Part shown: positions 1 to 6,671 of the stretch, piece after piece
Layout of the letters: every line of letters begins with the position of its first letter
Numbering within the stretch: position 1 is the first letter of the stretch
Origin: an uncultured bacterium
GTDB lineage: Bacteria > Pseudomonadota > Alphaproteobacteria > SP197
NCBI GenBank assembly: GCA_938014945.1
Contig: CALLQH010000275.1
Coordinates: 1-6,671, forward strand
Reading direction: 5' to 3'
DNA length: 6,671 nucleotides
Translations under genes and position numbers: made by a program
The notes under the pieces: generated by a model
Told to the model about the DNA's origin: nothing
The model's input: only the letters and a program-made list of their open reading frames with translations
Database searches by the model: none

Positions 1-425
1 TTGCCGTCGGGCGTGTTGCGCTCGGTATCCTGCAGGGGTTCGGCACGCACGATGCGCTCGCCGATGCGGATGACGATCTTCTCGTCGATCCAGCCCAGCT
101 TCTTCAGCGTCACCTCGCGGCGCTTCTCGTCGTCGATCTCGATCATCATGGTGCAGCGCAGGTCGCGGCCCTGGGGCACCAGCGGGTTGTAGGCCTCAAG
201 CTCGTCGGCAAGCTGCTCGGGCCCGCCCTTCTCGATGTAGAGCATCTCCTGGATCTGGTGCCACATCGTCTCGCGGTTCTCGAAGTAGAACGAGACGAAG
301 GGGCCGACATCGACCCGGCGGTTCTGCTTGATCTCCCGCTGGCGCGCCTTGTGGGCCTTGCGCTCTGCCGTATAGGTCGCGGTGTCGATGATGTCGTCAG
401 GCGTGATCTGCTTCATGGCGGTCAT
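1..425 (-). CDS. DUF3501 family protein (partial, C-terminus beyond left edge)
   Basis: This gene encodes a protein of the DUF3501 family, whose biochemical role is unknown to me. The first 141 residues are visible and the reading frame is still open at the left edge; family members are usually about 190-200 residues, so roughly a quarter is missing. Recognisable stretches are the basic N-terminal helix (ERKAHKARQREIKQNRRV), VGPFVSFYFENRETMWHQIQ followed by EMLYIEK, and LEAYNPLVPQGRDLRCTMMIE. It has no signal peptide or membrane segment in the visible part, so it is probably cytoplasmic. The ATG at 425 is preferred over the one three codons later (416) because AAGGA lies 6 bases before it. 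It starts 33 bases after the stop of the Fe-S gene, which points to translation from the same transcript. The family often sits beside rubrerythrin and Fe-S oxidoreductase genes (recalled, not searched), so a role in peroxide or iron stress is plausible. Family assignment is confident, function is not. Confidence 0.88.
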   Translation of the reverse strand, partial: MTAMKQITPDDIIDTATYTAERKAHKARQREIKQNRRVDVGPFVSFYFENRETMWHQIQEMLYIEKGGPEQLADELEAYNPLVPQGRDLRCTMMIEIDDEKRREVTLKKLGWIDEKIVIRIGERIVRAEPLQDTERNTPDG

Positions 426-432
426 GGTCTTT

Positions 433-438
433 CCTTGG
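433..438 (-). promoter_or_regulatory. Ribosome binding site of the DUF3501 gene
   Basis: On the minus strand the sequence CAAGGAAAGACC precedes the ATG at 425. The AAGGA core sits about 6 bases from this ATG, which decides the start in favour of 425 rather than the in-frame ATG at 416. Confidence 0.6.
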
Positions 439-458
439 CGTTCTGCTCGGCAGCGGCC

Positions 459-1823
<1,365 letters not shown>

Positions 1824-1882
1824 GGTCGGCACTCGTGATAGGGGGAATGGGGCCGGCGGCCCAGGGCCTGCCGGGGGAGGGG

Positions 1883-1910
1883 GAGGAAGCCCGCCGCAGC
1901 GGGCTTCCTC
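1883..1910 (-). terminator. Perfect 12-bp hairpin, possible leaky terminator or processing site after rubrerythrin
   Basis: GAGGAAGCCCGC and GCGGGCTTCCTC form a perfect 12-base-pair stem around a 4-base loop (1895-1898). Read on the minus strand, the descending arm ends in CTTCCTC and continues as CCCCTCCCCC, pyrimidine-rich but without a real U-run. It lies 44-71 bases past the rubrerythrin stop and 60 bases before the Fe-S gene start. It could partly terminate transcription or stabilise the rubrerythrin mRNA 3' end. The base pairing is certain; the role is inferred. Confidence 0.5.
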
Positions 1911-1927
1911 GACCTCAGGGTCGTCTC

Positions 1928-1947
1928 GGACCGGCCGAAGCCGGTCC
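1928..1947 (-). terminator. UUCG-tetraloop hairpin just after the rubrerythrin stop
   Basis: On the minus strand GGACCGGC-TTCG-GCCGGTCC forms an 8-base-pair stem closed by the very stable C(UUCG)G tetraloop, starting 6 bases after the rubrerythrin stop codon. No U-run follows, so it is more likely a 3'-end stabiliser or pause hairpin acting together with the second hairpin at 1883-1910 than a classical intrinsic terminator. The UUCG loop appears only in the minus-strand RNA, the same orientation as the genes, which supports a function in that transcript. Confidence 0.45.
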
Positions 1948-1953
1948 CCGGGG

Positions 1954-2373
1954 TCACTGACCCAGGGTGTCGAACGCCTTCTGGAAACGGCCGGCGTGGC
2001 TCTTCTCGGCCTTCGCCAGCGTCTCGAACCAGTCGGCGATCTCGTCGAAACCCTCGTCACGCGCGGTGCGCGCCATGCCCGGGTACATGTCGGTGTACTC
2101 GTGGGTCTCGCCCGCGATCGCGGCCTTCAGGTTCTTGTCGGTGCTGCCGATCGGCTCGCCGGTGGCCGGATCGCCGGTCTCCTCGAGGAACTCGAGATGG
2201 CCGTGGGCATGGCCGGTCTCGCCTTCGGCGGTCGAACGGAACACGGCGGCCACGTCGTTGTAGCCCTCGACGTCGGCCTTCTGTGCGAAATAGAGATAGC
2301 GGCGGTTGGCCTGGCTTTCGCCGGCAAACGCGGCCTTGAGGTTTTCTTCGGTCTTGGAACCGGCAAGTGCCAT
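1954..2373 (-). CDS. Rubrerythrin (ferritin-like diiron peroxidase, no rubredoxin domain)
   Basis: A 139-residue cytoplasmic rubrerythrin-family protein. The family reduces hydrogen peroxide to water at a non-haem diiron centre in a four-helix bundle. All expected ligands are visible: Glu19 (in AFAGES), Glu52 and His55 (ExxH in EGETGH), Glu89 and Glu92 (AGETHEY), and Glu123 and His126 (ExxH in KAEKSH). The two half-repeats, NLKAAFAGES near residue 11 and NLKAAIAGET near residue 81, reflect the duplicated helix pair. Classical rubrerythrins of about 190 residues end in a rubredoxin domain with two CxxC pairs; here the protein stops after the bundle and contains no cysteine, so electrons must come from another protein, perhaps the Fe-S protein encoded next. 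The ATG at 2373 is chosen over the in-frame ATG at 2409 because GGGAG lies 7 bases before it and homology begins there. An Irr-type box lies 82 bases or more upstream. Confidence 0.95.
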   Translation of the reverse strand: MALAGSKTEENLKAAFAGESQANRRYLYFAQKADVEGYNDVAAVFRSTAEGETGHAHGHLEFLEETGDPATGEPIGSTDKNLKAAIAGETHEYTDMYPGMARTARDEGFDEIADWFETLAKAEKSHAGRFQKAFDTLGQ

Positions 2374-2380
2374 GGAGTCT

Positions 2381-2386
2381 CTCCCT
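2381..2386 (-). promoter_or_regulatory. Ribosome binding site of rubrerythrin
   Basis: The minus strand reads CAGGGAGAGACTCC before the ATG at 2373. GGGAG is about 7 bases from the start, the strongest Shine-Dalgarno sequence in the block, and it fixes the start at 2373. Confidence 0.7.
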
Positions 2387-2396
2387 GATGTCTGAG

Positions 2397-2417
2397 GCCC
2401 CGGCGACAAGCCGGGGC
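2397..2417 (-). other. Stable hairpin in the predicted rubrerythrin 5' leader
   Basis: GCCCCGGC and GCCGGGGC form a perfect 8-base-pair stem around a 5-base loop, TTGTC on the minus strand. It lies between the Irr-like box and the ribosome binding site, 23-43 bases before the start codon, and would be in the leader of a transcript starting near 2445. It could protect the mRNA 5' end or be a remnant of a dispersed alphaproteobacterial palindrome. Only one copy is seen here. Confidence 0.45.
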
Positions 2418-2454
2418 AAACCAGCGCCCGCGCAACCGGCGGGCACAGGGGTTA

Positions 2455-2471
2455 TTTGGAACTGTTCTAAG
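2455..2471 (-). promoter_or_regulatory. Irr operator (ICE-like box) upstream of rubrerythrin
   Basis: The plus strand reads TTTGGAA-CTG-TTCTAAG. The Irr operator known from Bradyrhizobium and relatives (iron control element) is TTTAGAA-N3-TTCTAAA; 12 of the 14 arm positions match and the 3-base centre is kept. It sits in an AT-rich island in an otherwise very GC-rich gap. A possible -35 (TTGCAA, 2476-2481) lies just upstream on the minus strand, which would put the box in the -35/-10 spacer; the matching -10 (CAAATA, 2453-2458) is poor, so the exact promoter is uncertain. The gene immediately upstream encodes Irr itself. Confidence 0.72.
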
Positions 2472-2526
2472 TTGATTGCAACCCTGCGCCGCGGCTTTTT
2501 TCACCGTGGGCGGGAACCGGCGGCCT

Positions 2527-2955
2527 TCAGCCGCGTGCGGGGCTCACGCGCACCACGACCTCGACGTCCTCGATCCGCGTGCCCTCGGGCGCGTCGGGCA
2601 GTTGGCCCACCGCGATGGCATCGCCGTGGATATCGGCCAGTTCATGGGTGTGGGTGTTGAAGAAGTGGTGGTGGCGGCTGATGTTCGTATCGAAGTAGGC
2701 GCGGCCCGAATCGACCACCACCTCGCGCAGCAGCCCGGCCTGGGTGAACTGGTGCAGGGTGTTGTAGACCGTGGCCAGCGACACCTGGGTGCCCGCCAGC
2801 ATCGCCTCGCGATGCAGCGCCTCGGCGGTGACATGGCGGTCGCCGCTGCCGAACAGCAGGCCGGCAAGCTCCTCGCGCTGGCGCGTCGGGCGCAGATTGG
2901 CCGCGCGCAGGCGCTCGCGCAGGGCTTCGGGCGTAATGTCGTGTGTCATCGTCAT
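2527..2955 (-). CDS. irr: Iron response regulator Irr (Fur family)
   Basis: A 142-residue Fur-superfamily repressor closest in sequence to alphaproteobacterial Irr. Irr senses iron through haem availability and binds ICE boxes when iron is low. Hallmarks are LRPTRQREELAGLLFGSGDRH with VTAE following (residues 21-45), the recognition helix region SLATVYNTLHQF (59-70), AGLLREV (73-79), YFDTN (87-91) and the HHH motif (95-97) that takes part in haem binding in studied Irr proteins. It has no cysteine at all: the CxxC structural zinc pairs of Fur/PerR are absent, and so is the N-terminal Cys-containing haem motif of Bradyrhizobium Irr, giving the shorter form found in many other alphaproteobacteria. 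ATG 2955 is the likely start; another in-frame ATG lies at 2949. No Shine-Dalgarno precedes either. The promoter lies so close that the mRNA may be leaderless. The next gene on the strand is rubrerythrin, and boxes before both genes suggest direct control and autoregulation. Confidence 0.92.
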   Translation of the reverse strand: MTMTHDITPEALRERLRAANLRPTRQREELAGLLFGSGDRHVTAEALHREAMLAGTQVSLATVYNTLHQFTQAGLLREVVVDSGRAYFDTNISRHHHFFNTHTHELADIHGDAIAVGQLPDAPEGTRIEDVEVVVRVSPARG

Positions 2956-2962
2956 GACGCAG

Positions 2963-2991
2963 AATATAGGTGCTTCTTGGAATTGTTACAA
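2963..2991 (-). promoter_or_regulatory. Sigma70-type promoter of irr
   Basis: On the minus strand TTGTAA (2991-2986) and TATATT (2968-2963) are separated by exactly 17 bases, a near-consensus housekeeping promoter in GC-rich surroundings. Only 7 bases lie between the -10 element and the ATG at 2955, so transcription would begin at or within a base or two of the start codon. Confidence 0.72.
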
Positions 2992-2992
2992 G
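2976..2992 (-). promoter_or_regulatory. Irr-like box overlapping the irr -35 element (predicted autoregulation)
   Basis: The plus strand reads CTTGGAA-TTG-TTACAAG, a 17-base imperfect palindrome with the same arm-centre-arm layout as the box before rubrerythrin and identical to it at 13 of 17 positions. It matches the published ICE consensus less well (9 of 14 arm positions). It covers the -35 hexamer, so a bound repressor would block RNA polymerase. Autoregulation by Irr is inferred. Confidence 0.55.
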
Positions 2993-3002
2993 GTAGCGGC
3001 GG

Positions 3003-3914
3003 TCACAACCCGGCCGTCTTGCGCATCTGCGCCACCGTGCGCGCGACCCCCTCGGCCAGGCCGACATGGTGGAGCGGGCCGATCAGGGCCTCCAGCGGAC
3101 CGGTGTCGGCGGGGATGGGTTCGCGGAAGCTGCCGTCCTGGGGCGCCATGACCGTGCAGCCGGGCACGACCTCCGAAAGCACCGCGATCAGGTCGTTTTC
3201 GTCGGTGGTTTCCGTTGTCAGGTCGCAGGCGTGGAAGCCCGTCACCTCCAGCGCGGCGCAGCGGGCGAAGGCCTCGGCGATCTCCTCGACGTATTCGACG
3301 CGGTGGCGCCAGCCGGTGGTGAGCTGGTGGGGCCGGCCTGCCACGACATCGGCGATGGCGGCGTTGACGAAGGCGGTGGCGCCGACCTCGCGGCCCGGGC
3401 CATAGACCACCGCAGGGCGCAGGCCGATGCTGGCGATGCCGCGGTCGCGCCAGCGGGTGGCGGCGTATTCCTCGTTCCAGTGCTTGAAGGTGCCATAGAC
3501 CGTGTAGAGCGCGCCGTCGGCCGCGCGCGCTGTCGCAGCCCCCGAACTGGCATAGACGACATGGCGGCAGCCGGCGTCGGCCGCAGCCTCCATGACGTTG
3601 ATGTGGCCGATGACGTTGATCCGGGCGGCGGCAACCGGATCGTCCTTGCACACCGGGATCAGCACGGCGGCCAGATGGACCACCACCTCGGGGCGCGCTT
3701 GGGCGATGACGCGGGAAACCAGGGCGCTGTCGGCGATGTCGCCGTGATGCCAGGTGACGGCCGCCGCGGCATCACGGCCCGCGATGGCGACGAGCTTGGC
3801 ATCGTCGGCGACACGGTCGAAGGCGGTGACCAACCAGCCGTCCTCCAGCAGGCGTTTCAACGTCCAGGAACCCAGAAACCCGGCCGCGCCGGTGACCACG
3901 ATGCGTCGCGCCAT
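3003..3914 (-). CDS. NAD(P)-dependent epimerase/dehydratase (extended SDR)
   Basis: A 303-residue extended short-chain dehydrogenase/reductase, the class that includes nucleotide-sugar epimerases and dehydratases. Residues 8-15, TGAAGFLG, are the GxxGxxG dinucleotide-binding loop of the Rossmann fold; acidic Asp33 after the second strand favours NAD. HLAA (80-83) is the usual strand-4 motif, ASS (122-124) gives the catalytic serine region, and Tyr140/Lys144 in YGTFK form YxxxK. RPAVVYGPG (167-175) is the typical substrate-side loop. The chain is complete and of normal length for a minimal member. The substrate cannot be told from sequence; no sugar-pathway genes are nearby. ATG 3914 is preceded by GGAGG 5 bases upstream, which excludes the in-frame ATG at 3980. 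It diverges from the FAD oxidoreductase and ends 47 bases before irr, within which the irr promoter lies, so co-transcription with irr is possible but not needed. Confidence 0.9.
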   Translation of the reverse strand: MARRIVVTGAAGFLGSWTLKRLLEDGWLVTAFDRVADDAKLVAIAGRDAAAAVTWHHGDIADSALVSRVIAQARPEVVVHLAAVLIPVCKDDPVAAARINVIGHINVMEAAADAGCRHVVYASSGAATARAADGALYTVYGTFKHWNEEYAATRWRDRGIASIGLRPAVVYGPGREVGATAFVNAAIADVVAGRPHQLTTGWRHRVEYVEEIAEAFARCAALEVTGFHACDLTTETTDENDLIAVLSEVVPGCTVMAPQDGSFREPIPADTGPLEALIGPLHHVGLAEGVARTVAQMRKTAGL

Positions 3915-3919
3915 GTCAT

Positions 3920-3926
3920 CCTCCCA
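3920..3926 (-). promoter_or_regulatory. Ribosome binding site of the epimerase gene
   Basis: GGGAGGATGAC directly precedes the ATG at 3914 on the minus strand, with GGAGG 5 bases away. This sets the start. The rest of the 92-base divergent gap to 4006 is GC-rich and shows no convincing -35/-10 pair for either gene. Confidence 0.65.
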
Positions 3927-4006
3927 AATCGCCCCGGCAATGTAGCGGCGCACCGCACGCCGGGCCATGATCGTCGGCAACGCCCGAACGACCCGCGGAC
4001 CCGATC

Positions 4007-5398
4007 ATGACGACCATCGATCCAGCAGCTCTCGATGCCCTTGCCCGCCTGCTTGGCCCTGGGGGGCTGAAGACCGACGATGTCGCGGGTACCTTCGATC
4101 CCGGCATCACGGCGGGCAACCTCGATGCCGGGGTGATCGCCCTGCCGTCGAATCTGGAGCAGGTGGCAGGGGTGGTGCGCCTGTGCGCCGAACACGGCAT
4201 TCCCATGGTGCCCCAGGGCGGGCGCACCGGGCTGGCGGGTGGCGCGACGTCCTCGCCGGGCCAGCTGATCGTTGCGACCGCGCGTTTGAACCGCATCCTC
4301 GAACTCGATCCGCTGGCGGGTACCGCCGTCGTCGAACCCGGCGTCTCCCTGGGGCGCCTGCAGGAGGCCGCCGCCGAACACGGCCTGTCGGTGGGCATCG
4401 ACCTTGCCGCGCGCGACAGCGCCACGCTGGGCGGCATGGTCTCGACCAACGCCGGCGGCATCGAGGCCTTCCGCCACGGCACGACGCGCCAGCGCGTGCT
4501 GGGCCTGCAGGCCGTGCTGCCCTCGGGCGAGGTCATGGACGACCTCAAGCGCGTGACCAAGGCCAACGAGGGCTACGACATCAAGCAGTTGCTGATCGGC
4601 GCGGAGGGGACGCTCGGCATCGTCACCGCCATCGCGCTCGCTCTCGTGCCCCTGCAGCCCGGCCAGGGCACCGCGCTGGTCGCCTGCCCCGATGCCGACG
4701 GCGCGGTGGCGCTCTTCCGCCGCCTGCGCAATGCGCCGGGTCCGGACCTGCTCGCCGCCGAGATCCTGTGGCCCGATTTTGCGCGCATCACGGCGCGCGG
4801 CCTTGGCCTCGACGCGCTCGTCGCCTTCGCGCCGCAGGAGTCGGTCTTCCTTCTGGTGGAGGTCGCGGGCAACAGCCCGCAGGAGGCCGCCGAACATCTG
4901 GAGACCCACCTTGCCGAAGCCATCGAGGCGGGCGAGGCGCAGGACGCGGTGCTCGCCAAGAACGCCGACGAACGGCGCCGCATGTGGCTGATCCGTGAGG
5001 AATCCTGGGAGGCCGACAAGGCCATGCCCCACGGCTTCTGGTACGACGTCTCGGTGCCCCAGGGCGCGCTGGAGGGTTACGCCCGCGCCCTCTTCGCGCG
5101 TGCCGCCGAACTCGATCCCGCGATGAAGGTCTTTCTCTTCGGCCATCTGGGCGACGGCAACATGCACCTCACCGTCACCTCGGGGCGTGAGATGCCGGAA
5201 CTGCACGATGCGGTGGATGCCGCGGTCTTTGCCGGGCTGGCCGAAGCCGGCGGCTCGTTCTCGGCCGAACACGGCATCGGCCTCGAGAAACGCGCCCATC
5301 TGGCGCGGCGCGGCGATCCGGCCAAGCTCGCACTCATGCGTTCGATCAAGCAGGCGCTGGACCCCGCGGGGCTGATGAACCCCGGCAAGGTGATCTGA
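4007..5398 (+). CDS. FAD-binding oxidoreductase, GlcD / D-2-hydroxyacid dehydrogenase type
   Basis: A 463-residue flavoprotein of the vanillyl-alcohol-oxidase/PCMH superfamily, of the GlcD, D-lactate dehydrogenase and D-2-hydroxyglutarate dehydrogenase group. These enzymes oxidise D-2-hydroxyacids to 2-oxoacids and pass electrons to an acceptor such as a quinone, cytochrome or ETF. The N-terminal FAD domain shows PSNLEQV (47-53), PQGGRTGLAGGA (69-80), LGGMVSTNAGG (141-151) and IGAEGTLGIVT (197-207). The C-terminal FAD-oxidase domain shows GHLGDGNMHL (379-388), whose two histidines bind metal in relatives, SAEHGIGLEKR (419-429) and the terminal DPAGLMNPGK (452-461). The length is normal and there is no signal peptide. 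ATG 4007 fits the start of homology, though its ribosome site is weak. No GlcE or GlcF partner is adjacent, so it probably acts as a single-subunit enzyme. The substrate (lactate, glycolate, 2-hydroxyglutarate or other) is not decided by the sequence. Confidence 0.92.
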   Translation: MTTIDPAALDALARLLGPGGLKTDDVAGTFDPGITAGNLDAGVIALPSNLEQVAGVVRLCAEHGIPMVPQGGRTGLAGGATSSPGQLIVATARLNRILELDPLAGTAVVEPGVSLGRLQEAAAEHGLSVGIDLAARDSATLGGMVSTNAGGIEAFRHGTTRQRVLGLQAVLPSGEVMDDLKRVTKANEGYDIKQLLIGAEGTLGIVTAIALALVPLQPGQGTALVACPDADGAVALFRRLRNAPGPDLLAAEILWPDFARITARGLGLDALVAFAPQESVFLLVEVAGNSPQEAAEHLETHLAEAIEAGEAQDAVLAKNADERRRMWLIREESWEADKAMPHGFWYDVSVPQGALEGYARALFARAAELDPAMKVFLFGHLGDGNMHLTVTSGREMPELHDAVDAAVFAGLAEAGGSFSAEHGIGLEKRAHLARRGDPAKLALMRSIKQALDPAGLMNPGKVI

Positions 5399-5420
5399 AC
5401 GCGGCCTGCCGGCCCGGGCC

Positions 5421-6671
5421 TTACTGCCCGCTGGTCAGGCGCTCCATGAGCTGGGCCACCGTCGGCACGAAGCCGTTGGCATACCAGGGGTCGGTGGCGA
5501 AGCGGAAGGCGTTGTGGCCGGCGAACATCAGCTGGGTCTCGATGTCGTCGCTGTGGCTGATCGTCTGCAGCGTCTTCTGGATGCAGTAGCTGCGCGGATC
5601 GGGCTTCTTGCCGGTGGTGCCGGTCTCGTCGCACTTCCAGTTGGAGAAGCGGCACTGCGAAAGGCAGCCCATGCACTCCACCTGGTCGGTGCGGATCTGG
5701 CGCGACTTCTCCGGCGTCACGAAGACCAGCGTCGAATCGGGCGTCTTCAGCGGCTCGGTGAAGCCGGCGGCCAGCCACTTCTGGACGTGGTCGTGGTCGT
5801 GCTCGGTCAGCCACACGGTGCGTCCGCGCGGGCCGAAGCCGAATTCCACGGTGTGGTCGCCGACCTCCTCGGTGGCGTACATCACCTGGCGCTCGGTGCG
5901 GTCCTTGAGCTCGCGCAGGAAGCTGTTCTCCACCGCCGAACTGTAGAAGCCCGTGGGGCTGAAGCGGTTGAGATAGACGTCGCCCTCCTTGAGCATGGGC
6001 AGACGCTTCTTCCAAGTATCGCTGATCGGGCTTTCCTGGGTGAGCAGCGGACGGGTGCCGAACTGGAAGGCGATCGGGCCGACTTCCGGGTTGTCGAGCC
6101 AGTCCTCCCACTCGTCGATGCGCCAGACGCCGCCCGCCATGATGATCGGCGTTTCGGGCAGGCCGCACTCGATGAGCACCTTGCGCAGCGCGACGACGCG
6201 CGGATAGGGGTCCTCGGGGACCTCGGGATCCTCGACGTTGGACAGGCCGTTGTGGCCGCCCGCGCGCCAGGGATCCTCGTAGACGACGCCGCCCAGCAGA
6301 TCGGGGAAGCGGTGGTAGGCGCGCTTCCACAGGATCTGGAAGGCGCGCGCCGAGGAGACGATGGGGTAGTAGTAGACGCCGTATTCGGCGCAGATCTGGG
6401 CCATCTTGTAGGGCATGCCGGCGCCGCAGGTGACACCGTGGACCATGCCCTTGGCGCCTTCGAGCACGCCGTGGAGGATGCGCTCGCAGCCGCCCATCTC
6501 CCAGAGCACGTTCATGTGGATGGCGCCGCGGCCACCCGACAGCTCGTGGGCGACGCGGGCCTGCTCGATACCGCCCTTGATGCCGAAGGCGACCAGCTCC
6601 TCGTGGCGTTCACGGCGGTTGCGGCCGTGATAGACCTGCGGGATCAGCTTGCCTTCTTCGTCGTAGAAGTC
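5421..6671 (-). CDS. Nitronate monooxygenase-like flavoprotein with C-terminal cysteine module (partial, N-terminus beyond right edge)
   Basis: The last 416 residues of an FMN-dependent TIM-barrel protein of the nitronate monooxygenase/2-nitropropane dioxygenase family; the frame is open to the right edge, so the start is missing. Family features are VTCGAGMPYKMAQIC, PIVSSARAFQILWKRA, AGGHNGLSN (the AGGH histidine is catalytic or substrate-binding in NMO and FabK), IIMAGGVWR and AFQFGTRPL (FMN phosphate loops). Known members oxidise propionate-3-nitronate or other nitronates, but the family is wide and this substrate is unknown. Past the barrel comes an atypical segment of about 200 residues with four cysteines spaced CxxCx3Cx6C (codons at 5631-5675, ECMGCLSQCRFSNWKC) and a fifth Cys at 5583-5585. 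This spacing could hold an iron-sulfur cluster or zinc; ordinary nitronate monooxygenases lack it. The gene is convergent with the FAD oxidoreductase, with 22 bases between their stop codons and no clear terminator there. Confidence 0.85.
   Translation of the reverse strand, partial: DFYDEEGKLIPQVYHGRNRRERHEELVAFGIKGGIEQARVAHELSGGRGAIHMNVLWEMGGCERILHGVLEGAKGMVHGVTCGAGMPYKMAQICAEYGVYYYPIVSSARAFQILWKRAYHRFPDLLGGVVYEDPWRAGGHNGLSNVEDPEVPEDPYPRVVALRKVLIECGLPETPIIMAGGVWRIDEWEDWLDNPEVGPIAFQFGTRPLLTQESPISDTWKKRLPMLKEGDVYLNRFSPTGFYSSAVENSFLRELKDRTERQVMYATEEVGDHTVEFGFGPRGRTVWLTEHDHDHVQKWLAAGFTEPLKTPDSTLVFVTPEKSRQIRTDQVECMGCLSQCRFSNWKCDETGTTGKKPDPRSYCIQKTLQTISHSDDIETQLMFAGHNAFRFATDPWYANGFVPTVAQLMERLTSGQ

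Noticed and set aside
1824..2060. N-terminal extension of the Fe-S protein up to an ATG at 2060
   Set aside because: The extra 79 codons are low-complexity Arg/Pro/Gly/Ser, cross the two intergenic hairpins and overlap the 3' end of rubrerythrin in another frame.
2486..2501. GCCGCGGC followed by six T on the plus strand, terminator-like
   Set aside because: The palindrome leaves no room for a loop, so only 2-3 pairs could form, and no plus-strand gene lies upstream. On the minus strand the run would be A, not U.
2986..3000. GTTACAAGGTAGC resembles the end of 16S rRNA
   Set aside because: Only about a dozen bases agree with the 16S 3' end, no rRNA flanks it, and the stretch is explained by the irr promoter and box.
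3857..5299. Long minus-strand open frame of 480 codons
   Set aside because: It is antisense to the FAD oxidoreductase, which has all its family signatures. No recognisable motif is seen in the minus-strand product.
5399..5420. GC palindromes between the two convergent genes
   Set aside because: GGCC-TGCC-GGCC and GGCCCGGGCC are short and have no U-run on either strand, so they are not supported as a terminator.
5077..6330. Minus-strand open frame of 417 codons overlapping two genes
   Set aside because: It is an Arg/Pro-rich out-of-frame reading of the nitronate monooxygenase-like gene that runs on into the FAD oxidoreductase; it is a shadow.

Overview
The window looks like chromosomal DNA of a high-GC alphaproteobacterium. 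The clearest marker is an Irr-type Fur-family regulator, a protein known mainly from Alphaproteobacteria (Rhizobiales, Rhodobacterales, Rhodospirillales). The GC-rich codon use and long antisense shadow frames agree with this. The genus cannot be named from the sequence. No mobile element, tRNA, rRNA or CRISPR array was seen. Coding density is high: the longest gene-free stretch is about 150 bases (2374-2526), and it is regulatory.

Layout. Bases 1 to about 3000 form one block read on the minus strand. In transcription order it holds irr (2955-2527), a short rubrerythrin without a rubredoxin domain (2373-1954), a GlpC/HdrB-like iron-sulfur protein with two 4Fe-4S motifs and two CCG-type domains (1823-459), and the start of a DUF3501 protein (425 to the left edge). 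Upstream of irr, also on the minus strand, is an extended-SDR NAD-dependent epimerase/dehydratase (3914-3003). A GlcD/D-2-hydroxyglutarate-dehydrogenase-type FAD oxidoreductase (4007-5398, plus) diverges from it across 92 bases. Convergent with that, and cut by the right edge, is a nitronate-monooxygenase-like flavoprotein (6671-5421, minus) with an unusual cysteine-rich C-terminal part.

How the genes may work together. Two 17-base palindromic boxes lie in this block. The one before rubrerythrin (2455-2471) matches 12 of 14 arm positions of the published Irr operator (ICE, TTTAGAA-N3-TTCTAAA). The one before irr (2976-2992) is identical to it at 13 of 17 positions and covers the -35 element of a well-formed sigma70-type promoter. 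The simplest reading is that Irr controls itself and the rubrerythrin/Fe-S/DUF3501 genes in response to iron or haem. I infer that the rubrerythrin reduces peroxide and that the Fe-S protein may supply electrons in place of the missing rubredoxin domain; DUF3501 has no known role. Two strong hairpins between rubrerythrin and the Fe-S gene suggest that rubrerythrin is made in excess of the downstream proteins. This Irr-linked three-gene unit is the most interesting system in the window. The right half looks like ordinary metabolism apart from the C-terminal cysteine module of the last gene.
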